Shown piece after piece: positions 1-8,212 of a DNA stretch of 64,000 nucleotides. Where the stretch lies: positions 1 to 64,000 of the forward strand of contig JAJPIQ010000043.1 in NCBI GenBank assembly GCA_021324685.1. Reading direction: 5' to 3'. How positions within the stretch are numbered: position 1 is the stretch's first letter; the number at the start of each line of letters is the position of its first letter. The DNA is from Bacteroidota bacterium (GTDB lineage Bacteria > Bacteroidota > Ignavibacteria > Palsa-1295). The notes beneath the pieces were generated by a model. The model made no database searches. It was not told the origin of the DNA and saw nothing but the letters and a program-made list of their open reading frames with translations. The translations under genes and the position numbers were made by a program.

Positions 1-2
1 GC

Positions 3-287
3 CTTCAAATCACATGGGACACCGTTAGACAGACGGCATATGCTACACTCCAAATTCCGTATTCCTATTCCCAGACCCCGACGCACACAATAGACTCCAG
101 TTGGAATATGCTCTCCGCAAGTCAACAGTTACCCCTTCCGGTCGGCAATGCAATAGAGTTGACCATGTCGAATTATTACTACCAAATCACGGAGGACTCT
201 TCCGATACGCAAGGTCTCGTGAACTGGCAGGAAACGACAGATGCGACGTTCAAGTCGGGATCGTTCGACCTCGTACTCAAACCCTGA
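3..287 (+). CDS. 3' end of an unknown gene (partial, enters from the left edge)
   Basis: Frame 3 is open from the first base of the window to a TGA at 285-287, giving 94 residues with no stop. It was missed by the ORF track because its start lies outside the window and the longest internal ATG-started piece is 59 codons. The peptide is rich in S, T, Q and Y and ends in SFDLVLKP, which looks like the beta-strand-rich end of an exported or lipoprotein-type protein. I recognise no family. It converges on the DUF4199 gene, with the 21-bp tandem array in between. The open frame and plausible composition support a real gene; its function is unknown. Confidence 0.6.
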   Translation, partial: LQITWDTVRQTAYATLQIPYSYSQTPTHTIDSSWNMLSASQQLPLPVGNAIELTMSNYYYQITEDSSDTQGLVNWQETTDATFKSGSFDLVLKP

Positions 288-294
288 TCTCCGA

Positions 295-420
295 CCGCTT
301 AGATCGCTACTCAGAGGCGGCTTAGATGGCAACTCAGGCGGCTTAGATGGCAACTCAGGCGGCTTAGATGGCAACTCAGGCGGCTTAGATCGCTGCTCAG
401 ACCGCTTTGATCGCCTGCTC
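295..420. repeat. 21-bp tandem array derived from the 3' end of the DUF4199 gene
   Basis: Three perfect copies of a 21-bp unit occupy 316-336, 337-357 and 358-378, with diverged copies at 295-315 and 379-399. On the minus strand the unit contains TTGCCATCTAAGCCGCC preceded by TGAG. The last seven sense codons of the DUF4199 gene (400-420) align with the same unit, so the array looks like repeated duplication of the gene's own 3' end. Because 21 is a multiple of three, each perfect copy carries TGA and TAA in the reading frame of the upstream gene. Confidence 0.85.
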
Positions 421-912
421 TTCGGGCTTCGTGCGGACGAAGAGGCCGATGATCAGCGAGAGGACAGTTGAAATGGCGGGGCTTCCGAAGAGCATCGAAA
501 GAACGGTTCCCGGCACCGCCCAGCTCCGCGTCATCGAAAGGGCCTGCGCCATTCGATCGGGCGGCACATTCCGCTCGCGCATGGCGGCTTCGCTTTTCCG
601 CACGATCTCATCGACCATGCTCGGGTCGATCGACGTGTAATAGAGGTACATGAAGATCGCCATGACGATCCCGGAAAAAACGCCCACGAGCGCGCCCGTG
701 CCAATGCACTGGCCGTAGGTGATCGTCCCGTCGAAATCCTCTTCTTTCCGCTGTTTCATTGCCAGGTAGAGGAACAACACCGAGGCCAAGAATGGAATGA
801 TTCCCGACCATGCGGCCCCCGGCGCTTTATCGAGCCCCGCAAAATAGAGTATCAGGTTCACCGCGATGCCAACGGCCGCGGAATAGAGTCCGAAGAGAAT
901 TGCAGTTACCAT
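397..912 (-). CDS. DUF4199 family membrane protein
   Basis: A 171-residue integral membrane protein with about four hydrophobic segments: near residues 5-25, 35-50, 70-95 and 140-160. The layout matches the DUF4199 family common in Bacteroidota. The loop of conserved type EEDFDGTITYGQ precedes the third segment, and a charged, probably soluble stretch (ERNVPPDRMAQAL) separates segments three and four. The length is typical of the family. The start is the ATG at 912. The family has no established biochemical role, so none is inferred. The gene sits 72 bp downstream of the MBL/Rieske gene on the same strand and may share its transcript. Its stop codon is followed at once by the 21-bp repeat array. 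Confidence 0.8.
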   Translation of the reverse strand: MVTAILFGLYSAAVGIAVNLILYFAGLDKAPGAAWSGIIPFLASVLFLYLAMKQRKEEDFDGTITYGQCIGTGALVGVFSGIVMAIFMYLYYTSIDPSMVDEIVRKSEAAMRERNVPPDRMAQALSMTRSWAVPGTVLSMLFGSPAISTVLSLIIGLFVRTKPEEQAIKAV

Positions 913-984
913 AGTGAATAAACGGGCGAGAAAGAACTCGCGTTGGGTTCAAAAATAAGCAAGGATTTGCCGCCGCGCCTAAAA

Positions 985-2526
985 TTACGTTTGTGTTTCC
1001 TCGAAGGTCGGGATGTGTTCTAAATGAATACATCCCAGATTGTTGAGACCGCGGCCATCCTCGAGCGAAAAGCGCCAAAAATGACGCGGGCAGGTCAGTA
1101 CGCCGTCCTCGATCTTCGCATTGGAAAGGTCTTCGCAGTTATGCGGGCAAAAACGGTCGTACTCGATCGTCACGCCCTGATGGACGCGCCGCACACGCTC
1201 GCGATCGCGGCGGTCGAGCCGCTCCAGGAAGCGGACGTAATCTTCCCGTTCACGGCCAGTATCGAGCTGTAAAAATGCGATGAACGCTTCGTTATAGACG
1301 TCGGGCTCGCGCGAGATCGAAAATCGGAACGAAAGGATCAAGTCCTCCCATCGAATTTTTTTTGCGACCAGTGCACGCATCCAGAATTCGGAGAGTTCGA
1401 GCGTGTACGATTGCCGCCCGAGCGCCCGGGGTTTCGCGTCGCTAACGTTCCCCGCGAACGTATCGACATAAAAGCGGTCGCGTTCGAGGTGCACTTCGAG
1501 CAGCACGTTGGCCCGCCGCGCGAGTGCCGGAACGTCCAGCAATTTATCGCGAAAATGTTCCCGGGCCGCACGGGGAAGATCGGGGACGGCGCAGGCGAAA
1601 TCCCGCAAACGGTCCGCGATCGCGGCGGCGCGATCGTTCGCGTAGGAGTCGAGATACGCAGGCGTTTCATAGTCCGGGGCCGCGCGGCGCTCTTCGTGCG
1701 AAGCGCGATCGATCCGCTCGCCGGGGGCGAGTTCAACGAAGTTCCATTTCCGCGACTGCGGCTGGAGCCACTCATAAAAATCGGACACGCCCGAAAAGAC
1801 GGTGGCCGGATTGAGGTTGAGCGAAAACAGCTCCCGATCCAGAAAGCACGCCGGGCCGGCCGACGGAATATACGCGTTCGCACCGAGGCGTTCGGCCGAA
1901 CGCGCGATGCGCTCGAATTTCGCTTCGCGCCGCGCGCGGGAGATCTCGATCTTTCGTTCCAGAGGGTATTCATAACAGGTCGGATGGAACGTGGCGCCGG
2001 AAAACTGGGCCGTGTAAAACGTGACCGGCCCAAACCGCTTTACGATCTCCTCTTCCTGGCCGATCGTGAGTTTGCAATCGTTCGAATTCACGAACACGTC
2101 GCCGCCGGAGGCAATGACGATGGAACTATCGGAATAGAGCGGGTTCTCGTCGCGCTGGATATATATCCGTATGCCGCCCGCACGGACGTACTCGTCCTCG
2201 ATCTCGAGAATATTGGTATATCCGCAGTGCGCGATCGCCTCGCGCAGTCTCGGATATTTGAATTTCGGAATGAGGACGACGACCGATCGCTTGAATGCCT
2301 CGCTCCGGCCGGAGAGGAACCACTCGTCCAGATGGTCCTCGTGCCAATGGGAAATATAAAGATGGGTCGCGCGCTCCAACGCCTCTAAATCGATCTGCGA
2401 ATTCGATGGGAACGGATACCACGATCCCGCATACGCGCCGAAAGGCGAGAACCACGGATCGCAGAGGACGGTAGCGCTCCCACAATCGACCAGGAACCCG
2501 GCGTGGCCCAGGAATTCGATCGTCAC
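985..2526 (-). CDS. Metallo-beta-lactamase-fold protein with C-terminal Rieske [2Fe-2S] domain
   Basis: A 513-residue two-domain protein. The N-terminal part (about 1-250) is an MBL-fold hydrolase of the UlaG-like type, with the metal-binding motif SHWHEDHLDEW at residues 59-69. The C-terminal part (about 450-513) has a complete Rieske pattern: CPH at 460-462 and CPRH at 479-482. MBL plus Rieske is the domain pair of CMP-N-acetylneuraminate hydroxylase (CMAH), but there the Rieske domain is N-terminal. A hydroxylase or oxygenase acting on a sugar-linked substrate is therefore possible but unproven. Translation starts at GTG 2526, overlapping the TGA of the upstream glycosyltransferase gene in a GTGA junction. 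That overlap implies translational coupling and a shared envelope-glycan role. Confidence 0.8.
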   Translation of the reverse strand: MTIEFLGHAGFLVDCGSATVLCDPWFSPFGAYAGSWYPFPSNSQIDLEALERATHLYISHWHEDHLDEWFLSGRSEAFKRSVVVLIPKFKYPRLREAIAHCGYTNILEIEDEYVRAGGIRIYIQRDENPLYSDSSIVIASGGDVFVNSNDCKLTIGQEEEIVKRFGPVTFYTAQFSGATFHPTCYEYPLERKIEISRARREAKFERIARSAERLGANAYIPSAGPACFLDRELFSLNLNPATVFSGVSDFYEWLQPQSRKWNFVELAPGERIDRASHEERRAAPDYETPAYLDSYANDRAAAIADRLRDFACAVPDLPRAAREHFRDKLLDVPALARRANVLLEVHLERDRFYVDTFAGNVSDAKPRALGRQSYTLELSEFWMRALVAKKIRWEDLILSFRFSISREPDVYNEAFIAFLQLDTGREREDYVRFLERLDRRDRERVRRVHQGVTIEYDRFCPHNCEDLSNAKIEDGVLTCPRHFWRFSLEDGRGLNNLGCIHLEHIPTFEETQT

Positions 2527-4067
2527 GGCCGGCTCCCGTTCGTAAAATATCGCTCCATACGCCCCGCAAGGGCGGCGCGCGCCGGCAGCGGGATCGAATA
2601 AAGCTCGAAATAATTATTGCGTGACACCCGCTGGCCTTCGGGAGGCCCGATGGCGCTCACGAGGCCCGGCGTCGTTACGTAATAGAGCGGAGTCCTCTCC
2701 GGAACTTCCGACATTTCCGAATGGAACGAAATCGAATCGGCGCGATAATAGATCACATGTTCCGCATCGCTCACGGGCTGCGTCAAAAACGCGAGCGCCG
2801 GAAAGTGGGCCTGCAGCGCACGTGGATATGCCAGGACCGACGCCGCATGGTCGATCAGGACCACGCTGCCAGTGGGAACTGAATATAAGAGCGAGTCCAC
2901 GGCGGCCATGGCGTTATCGCTTTGCTCCAGGAATGCGAGCGTCGGCGAAAAGAACGAAAGTCCGCGGTACGCGGCATCCTGGAATCGTTCCATGGGCGAT
3001 CGTTCCGCATGGCTGAGCGCGGAGCGGTCCGAAGGCGGAACGAATGGAACGGCAAAGACGACAAGCAGATTCGCCGCGAGGGCGGCCGCGATCCAGGGCT
3101 TACTCCACGCGGTCGTACGGAGGAGCGATGCGGAAAGAAGTGCGAACGGCGCGATATAGAGCAACGCATAGCCCTTGGAATAGCAGAACAATGCAAAGAA
3201 CAGCGCCGGGACGACGATGAGGAGCGAAAGGATCACGATCGTTTCATCCTTCTGCCGGAGGCGCCGCCACATCGTTCTCGAGTGAACGAGCGCAAGGATA
3301 AGGAGCACATTCGCCATCCAGATCGAGTACGGAACGAAAATTGCGAGGTTCTGCGTAAAGCTGCCGGCAAACGACGTGGCATCGCGAAGCACATGGAACC
3401 ACGCGCCGAGACCGCCCACGGCGTACGCGCACGGCACGAGCCATACAAGCGTTCCTAACGCGATCATCCCGGTTTGTACGATAAGCGGCTTCCACGTTTT
3501 CTCTCGAAGCGCGAGGAAAAGCAGTACGCCGGCGACCACCGGGAAGGTGAGGATCACGGACGATAGACGAAACGCCCCGAAGAGCCCATAGAAAAAGAAC
3601 AGGGCTGCGCTCTTCCGCGAGCCAGTATCCAGGAGGAGGAGAACGACGAACGCCGAAAATGCGGCATCGTATGAATAGATCTCGCCGGTCGCGCTATAGA
3701 AGAGCACGAGCGGATTTGTGGCAACGAGGACCGATGCAAGCAGTCCGAAGGATCGTCCCCGAAGCCGCGTTGCGATCCAATAGACAAGCGCAATGGCAAG
3801 AAGGGTAAAAAATATATTTCCAGCAAGGATCGCATGGAATTCACTCATTCCCGTGAGTACGCGGAAAACGTTCCAGAAGACATAGAAGCCCGGATATCCC
3901 GGCGCGTGCGGCCGCATCTGCCAGGGATCGAATCCATAGCGGAGCATCAGCACGAAATTCGCCGGGTCGTGCCCGGATAATTCGTGCTGGTGAAAAAGAA
4001 AGAAAAACAGGGCCGATCCCGCGAGGACCAGAGGCAGTTCAAAACGCGAAAGTTTGGAACGGTTCAT
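2523..4067 (-). CDS. GT39-like membrane glycosyltransferase
   Basis: About 514 residues, with some ten or more hydrophobic segments in the first 370 and a soluble C-terminal region of roughly 150. The first extracytoplasmic loop has an acidic motif in HELSGHDPANF, followed by RPHAPGYPG. This is the layout of GT39/PMT-type, lipid-phosphosugar-dependent glycosyltransferases, which add sugars to proteins or lipids on the outer face of the inner membrane. The ORF track starts at a TTG (4100) inside a strong hairpin, so I prefer the ATG at 4067, which begins MNRSKLSRFEL. The gene overlaps the MBL/Rieske gene by 4 bp. Donor and acceptor sugars cannot be told from sequence. Confidence 0.75.
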   Translation of the reverse strand: MNRSKLSRFELPLVLAGSALFFFLFHQHELSGHDPANFVLMLRYGFDPWQMRPHAPGYPGFYVFWNVFRVLTGMSEFHAILAGNIFFTLLAIALVYWIATRLRGRSFGLLASVLVATNPLVLFYSATGEIYSYDAAFSAFVVLLLLDTGSRKSAALFFFYGLFGAFRLSSVILTFPVVAGVLLFLALREKTWKPLIVQTGMIALGTLVWLVPCAYAVGGLGAWFHVLRDATSFAGSFTQNLAIFVPYSIWMANVLLILALVHSRTMWRRLRQKDETIVILSLLIVVPALFFALFCYSKGYALLYIAPFALLSASLLRTTAWSKPWIAAALAANLLVVFAVPFVPPSDRSALSHAERSPMERFQDAAYRGLSFFSPTLAFLEQSDNAMAAVDSLLYSVPTGSVVLIDHAASVLAYPRALQAHFPALAFLTQPVSDAEHVIYYRADSISFHSEMSEVPERTPLYYVTTPGLVSAIGPPEGQRVSRNNYFELYSIPLPARAALAGRMERYFTNGSRP

Positions 4068-4088
4068 GGAATGAGGGACAGCCGGGAG

Positions 4089-4112
4089 CGCCGCGTTCAA
4101 TCGAACGCGGCG
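4089..4112 (-). terminator. 10-bp perfect hairpin after pckA
   Basis: CGCCGCGTTC and GAACGCGGCG pair perfectly around a 4-nt loop, 31 bp beyond the pckA stop and before the preferred glycosyltransferase start. No U-run follows on the minus strand, so it may be a transcript-end stabiliser or processing hairpin, not a canonical intrinsic terminator. Confidence 0.45.
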
Positions 4113-4142
4113 TGGACCGGTCTCGAGATCCGGAGCATGGGC

Positions 4143-5744
4143 TTACGCTTTCGGGCCGGCTTTTCGGACCGCTTCACTCGTGCCTTCTTCGAATTTTTTG
4201 AAGTTTTCGTGGAAGCGGCGGGCGAGGTCGGCGGCCTGCTTATCGTAGGCCGCTTTATCGGCCCAGGTATCGCGAGGATTCAGGACTTCACTGGGAACGC
4301 CGGGCACCTCCTGCGGGATCTCGACGCCAAAGATCGGGTCCTTCACCGTGGGAACGTTATCGAGCTCGCCCGTCAGGAGCCGCTCGACCATCGCTCGCGT
4401 GTACGGAAGGTGCATGCGCTTGCCCACGCCGTACGGCCCGCCCGTCCAACCCGTATTCACGAGCCAGCAGCGGACGTTATGCTCCTCGATCTTCTTGCCG
4501 AGCAGATCGGCATAGACGTGCGGATGGTGTACCATGAACGGGGCCCCGAAGCACGTGGAAAAATTCGGCTCGGGCTCGGTGACGCCACGTTCCGTTCCCG
4601 CGACTTTGGCCGTGTAGCCCGAAATAAAATGATACATCGCCTGCTCTTTCGTCAGCTTCGAGATCGGCGGAAGCACGCCAAAGGCGTCCGCGGTGAGAAA
4701 CACAATATTGGAGGGGTGCCCGCCCAGCGACGGCTCGACCGAATTCTCGATGAAATCGAGCGGATACGCAACGCGCGTATTTTCCGTCTTCGTCGTATTG
4801 TTATAATCGGGAACTCCGTTCTCGTCGATCACGACGTTCTCGAGCACGGCACCGCGCTTGATCGCATTCCAGATCTGCGGTTCGGCCTCCTTCGAGAGCT
4901 TGATACACTTGGCATAGCATCCACCTTCGAAGTTGAAGACGCCGCGGTCGGACCATCCGTGCTCGTCATCGCCGATCAAGCGGCGCTCGGGGTTCGCGGA
5001 AAGCGTTGTTTTTCCGGTCCCCGAAAGCCCGAAGAACAGCGCGACATCGCCCTTCTTTCCGATATTCGCCGAGCAGTGCATCGGCATCACGCCTTTGAGC
5101 GGCAGAAAATAATTCAGCGTCGTGAAGATCGACTTCTTCATCTCGCCCGCATATTCCGTTCCGCCGATCAGCAGGAGACCGCGCTCGAGATTCAGCAGGA
5201 TGAACGTCTCGGAATTCGTTCCGTCCGTTTTGGGGTCGGCTTTGACACTCGGTAGGTCGATGATCGTGAATTGCGGACGGTGTTCCGCCAGTTCGGCCTG
5301 CGTCGGACGAATAAAAAGATCGTGACAAAAGAGATTGTGCCAGGCGTATTCGTTGATGACACGAAGCGGGAGCTGGTATTCTTTTTCGGCGCCGGCATAG
5401 AGATCGGCAACGAACAGTTCTTTCTCGTTCATGGCCGCGACCATTTTTTGATAGAGCCGTTCGAAGTTTTCCGCGCTGATCCCGCGATTCACGGTGCCCC
5501 ACCAGACATTCCCTTTGCTCTCCGAATTTTCGACAATAAACTTATCTTTGGGCGAGCGGCCGGTGAATTTTCCCGTGGAAACGACGAGTGCTTCGTTCGA
5601 TGCTAATTTCCCTTCTCCTCGCGAAAGTGCTTCGGCATACAGTTCTTCGGGTGTCAGATTGAAATAGATCTGTCCGTGAGAAATGCCATGGTCGGCTAAA
5701 GTGTGTTCGAGAACGTTCGCTTCGGGGGAATGGGGAGTATTCAT
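4143..5744 (-). CDS. pckA: Phosphoenolpyruvate carboxykinase (ATP)
   Basis: A 533-residue cytosolic enzyme that interconverts oxaloacetate plus ATP with phosphoenolpyruvate, CO2 and ADP, the committed step of gluconeogenesis. Diagnostic features are the kinase P-loop [11 protein letters not shown], the following metal-binding [11 protein letters not shown], and [15 protein letters not shown], all in family order and near residues 245-300. The length is normal for the ATP-dependent class. The track begins at a TTG (5747), but the adjacent in-frame ATG at 5744 ([10 protein letters not shown]) is the better start. An A5T5 tract lies directly upstream of the start. With pyk elsewhere in the window it covers both directions of the PEP/pyruvate node. 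Confidence 0.97.
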   Translation of the reverse strand: MNTPHSPEANVLEHTLADHGISHGQIYFNLTPEELYAEALSRGEGKLASNEALVVSTGKFTGRSPKDKFIVENSESKGNVWWGTVNRGISAENFERLYQKMVAAMNEKELFVADLYAGAEKEYQLPLRVINEYAWHNLFCHDLFIRPTQAELAEHRPQFTIIDLPSVKADPKTDGTNSETFILLNLERGLLLIGGTEYAGEMKKSIFTTLNYFLPLKGVMPMHCSANIGKKGDVALFFGLSGTGKTTLSANPERRLIGDDEHGWSDRGVFNFEGGCYAKCIKLSKEAEPQIWNAIKRGAVLENVVIDENGVPDYNNTTKTENTRVAYPLDFIENSVEPSLGGHPSNIVFLTADAFGVLPPISKLTKEQAMYHFISGYTAKVAGTERGVTEPEPNFSTCFGAPFMVHHPHVYADLLGKKIEEHNVRCWLVNTGWTGGPYGVGKRMHLPYTRAMVERLLTGELDNVPTVKDPIFGVEIPQEVPGVPSEVLNPRDTWADKAAYDKQAADLARRFHENFKKFEEGTSEAVRKAGPKA

Positions 5745-6001
5745 CAATAAAAATTTTTAGGCCTGAAAGCACAATCGGCTTCATGTCAGGCGAATGATTA
5801 CGGCGGATGGCCTGCCGCACCGAAAATGGCGGCGACGGCATCCGATGAGACCTCTTTTATCGCAATTTTAGCCGTTTTGATTCCGATGAACCGCTCGATT
5901 CCCGTTCGTGGGCCGATTTCCCGAACTCCTTAAATCATGGGGCCGTTTGTGGCTCCGATCGCATGGATTTGCGCGAATAGAACCAAATTCCTGCGAAAAT
6001 C

Positions 6002-6083
6002 GGAAGGCTGGCACAATGGTACTGCAGCAGTCTTGAAAACTGCCGCCCGCAAGGGCTTGGGGGTTCGAGTCCCTCGCCTTCCG
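6002..6083 (+). tRNA. tRNA-Ser(TGA)
   Basis: Acceptor arms GGAAGGC (6002-6008) and GCCTTCC (6076-6082) pair, followed by discriminator G as expected for serine. The anticodon stem GCAGT/ACTGC encloses CTTGAAA, with anticodon TGA at 6034-6036. A variable arm (CCCGCAAGGG) and a T arm with loop TTCGAGT are present. CCA is not encoded. Its 3' end lies 3 bp from the stop codon of the convergent arylsulfotransferase gene. Confidence 0.93.
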
Positions 6084-6086
6084 CAA

Positions 6087-7958
6087 CTAACGCTCGATGG
6101 CAAACGGCTGAATGGCCGAGCGTCCGTCCATCGTCCGAAGCTCGCAGAAATACGTTCCCGAAGTCAGGCCGTTCCGGTCAAGCGCGAAGGAATGGCTTCC
6201 CACGCCCGCCACATATTCATTCGAACTTCGTACGCGGCCGAGCGCATCGTAGATCTCAAACGCGATCGCCTGCGGACGATCGACCGTCACGATCGCTGAA
6301 ATGCCGCCGGACTCCTCTGCGATCGAAAAGGAAATGGCTGCAGGTGTGGCACTCGTGACCGCACTCTGGCCGCCATCGGAAAGCTCCGGATATTTTAAGG
6401 CCCGATACGAATAGTTATAATCGCCCAGCGTCAGTTCGAAGAGGGGCCGATTGTGCGGGTCGACTTCCGTCATCGAAACATCGGGGTCGAGTCCCCAGCC
6501 GATGAACGTATTCCCGTTCGGAAGCCGCTCGGCGTTGCCCATCGCCATGGAAAACGTCTCGGGACTATGATGATACTGCCAGACGAGCGTGAGCGTTTTT
6601 TGGGCCGTGTCGATCGCGTATTCCACGGCACGGCTCGCATAGAGATAATATCCCGGCTGCCCTTCGACCGAGTCGAAGTTCCCATTGTCGAACAGGATCA
6701 GGTGCCCGTTCGGAAGCCACCGGACCGAATGCTGGTACGAGAACCAGATCGAGTCGCCCAGGAGGCGAAACTGGTTATGCGCGCCCCCCAGCCGCCAGAT
6801 CATGTCTCCGGTCTCGCTGCTGATCAGCGTAATTTCTGAAAGGTTCCGATTCGAAAGAAGGATGTTGCGGTCCGAGTCGAAATCGAGCGAGTTCGAATGC
6901 TGGAAATCGATCTGCCCGAGCTCGAGGTCCTCATGGACCGCATCGGCTACCTGGTAATGCTGATCTCCTCTCCACTCGAACGTTTCATGATGGTGCGCGT
7001 CGAAGAGTTGAATCACGCTTCCCTGAATGGTCGCGTCGGTATCGATCCCGGGCGCGTACTGGTCCTCCGCGATGAGGTCCTTCGAAAGCGCGAAAAGCGC
7101 ATAACTGCCGTCGGCGAACACATGAAGATCGTGATCGTCCGCAAAATATCCGCCGACCGTCTCGAAGCTATCGATCACATTCCAGGCGGAGTCCAACCCG
7201 TAATATTTAAGCGCGTTGTAATCGAAATAGGTCGTCATCCCATTGGGCTGCTTCTGAAAATCGAACGCGTACGAGGGCGTCAGGTCTTTTTGGCGGACGG
7301 TCGTCCCGCTTTCGTTTAAATTCAAAAGAAGATTACTGTTGATACCGGGATTACCGCCTTCGTTCGCAATATAAATAATTCCCGGCGTGGGCGTACGGTC
7401 GACGGAAACGGTCATGATGGGCAGCGTATCGGGCGTCGAAAGCCCGAGCACACTCGATTTTGCGCGACGGCTCGAATGGGCATTCGAAGTGCCTCCCAAT
7501 TCCGCGCGCAGGTCCGGCTGGACCATCGGTCCGGACATCGTGTGGAAGGAAAACGTATCGGTCAGCGGTTCGCCATCCGATAAAAATTCCCGGAGCAGGA
7601 CCGAGACCGATTCGTTGTACAAAAAAGGATCGTCCGGCGTAAGCAGGAGCGTTCGGCCATCGTCCGAGAGTGTCGCCTGGGCGGTATGCGGACCGGACTT
7701 CGTTCCCACGATCGTCATCGATCCGGTCTCCGCAAACGAGGTCGAAAACGGCAGCGCCGCACGAATACCGATATTCGTACGCAGAGGCACGTGGCGAGCG
7801 CCGGCGGTTGGAAACTGGCTGCGGACGAGCGGTGGACCGGATCGGGCACGAGAGACGCCCGAAAGGAACACGAACCCTAACACACGGACAAGCACAAACA
7901 CCGCACGGCCCATCTTACCACGGGCCGAGCGTGCGCGTAAACGGCGATAGCGCATCAT
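6087..7958 (-). CDS. Exported arylsulfotransferase-family protein with T9SS sorting domain (paralog 1)
   Basis: About 623 residues. After an Arg-rich signal peptide comes a bacterial Ig-like domain (about 45-145), then an arylsulfotransferase (ASST) beta-propeller (about 165-530), and last a C-terminal T9SS-type sorting domain (EIYDALGRVRSS ... LTSGTYFCELRT). Residues matching the family's catalytic His/Asn/Arg set are visible in HDLHVFADG, FQHSNSLDFD, LLSNRNLSEI and SYQHSVRWLPNGH. ASST enzymes move sulfate between phenolic compounds outside the cytoplasm. Substrates here are unknown. The track start is a TTG; I take the ATG pair at 7958/7955, and MGRAVFVLV at 7913 is also possible. A close paralog lies at 9809-11617. 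Confidence 0.8.
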   Translation of the reverse strand: MMRYRRLRARSARGKMGRAVFVLVRVLGFVFLSGVSRARSGPPLVRSQFPTAGARHVPLRTNIGIRAALPFSTSFAETGSMTIVGTKSGPHTAQATLSDDGRTLLLTPDDPFLYNESVSVLLREFLSDGEPLTDTFSFHTMSGPMVQPDLRAELGGTSNAHSSRRAKSSVLGLSTPDTLPIMTVSVDRTPTPGIIYIANEGGNPGINSNLLLNLNESGTTVRQKDLTPSYAFDFQKQPNGMTTYFDYNALKYYGLDSAWNVIDSFETVGGYFADDHDLHVFADGSYALFALSKDLIAEDQYAPGIDTDATIQGSVIQLFDAHHHETFEWRGDQHYQVADAVHEDLELGQIDFQHSNSLDFDSDRNILLSNRNLSEITLISSETGDMIWRLGGAHNQFRLLGDSIWFSYQHSVRWLPNGHLILFDNGNFDSVEGQPGYYLYASRAVEYAIDTAQKTLTLVWQYHHSPETFSMAMGNAERLPNGNTFIGWGLDPDVSMTEVDPHNRPLFELTLGDYNYSYRALKYPELSDGGQSAVTSATPAAISFSIAEESGGISAIVTVDRPQAIAFEIYDALGRVRSSNEYVAGVGSHSFALDRNGLTSGTYFCELRTMDGRSAIQPFAIER

Positions 7959-8212
7959 ACAATTGTAATTGACGGCGTGACCTTGTAAGGCACAAGGAAG
8001 CAAAGGATGTGGACCGATGACCGGACCGGAAACAGACCTTAGAGTGGGTTCCTGCCTTATGGGTTTAACGCTCGAGCCCGGGAAACATCACAAAAGATTT
8101 TTAGCCGCGTTTACCTCCCGTTACCTTTTCTCTGCTCGTGGGTCTTCCTAAAAAGAAGGTCGCCATCCTGTAACAATTTCGATCTTCGGAAGTTATTTCC
8201 GGAAAGGTCTTT

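Noticed and set aside
101-471. ORFs with GGLDGNS or PSKPPEL repeat peptides
   Set aside because: They are translations of the 21-bp DNA array in other frames. The array is explained by copying of the DUF4199 gene end.
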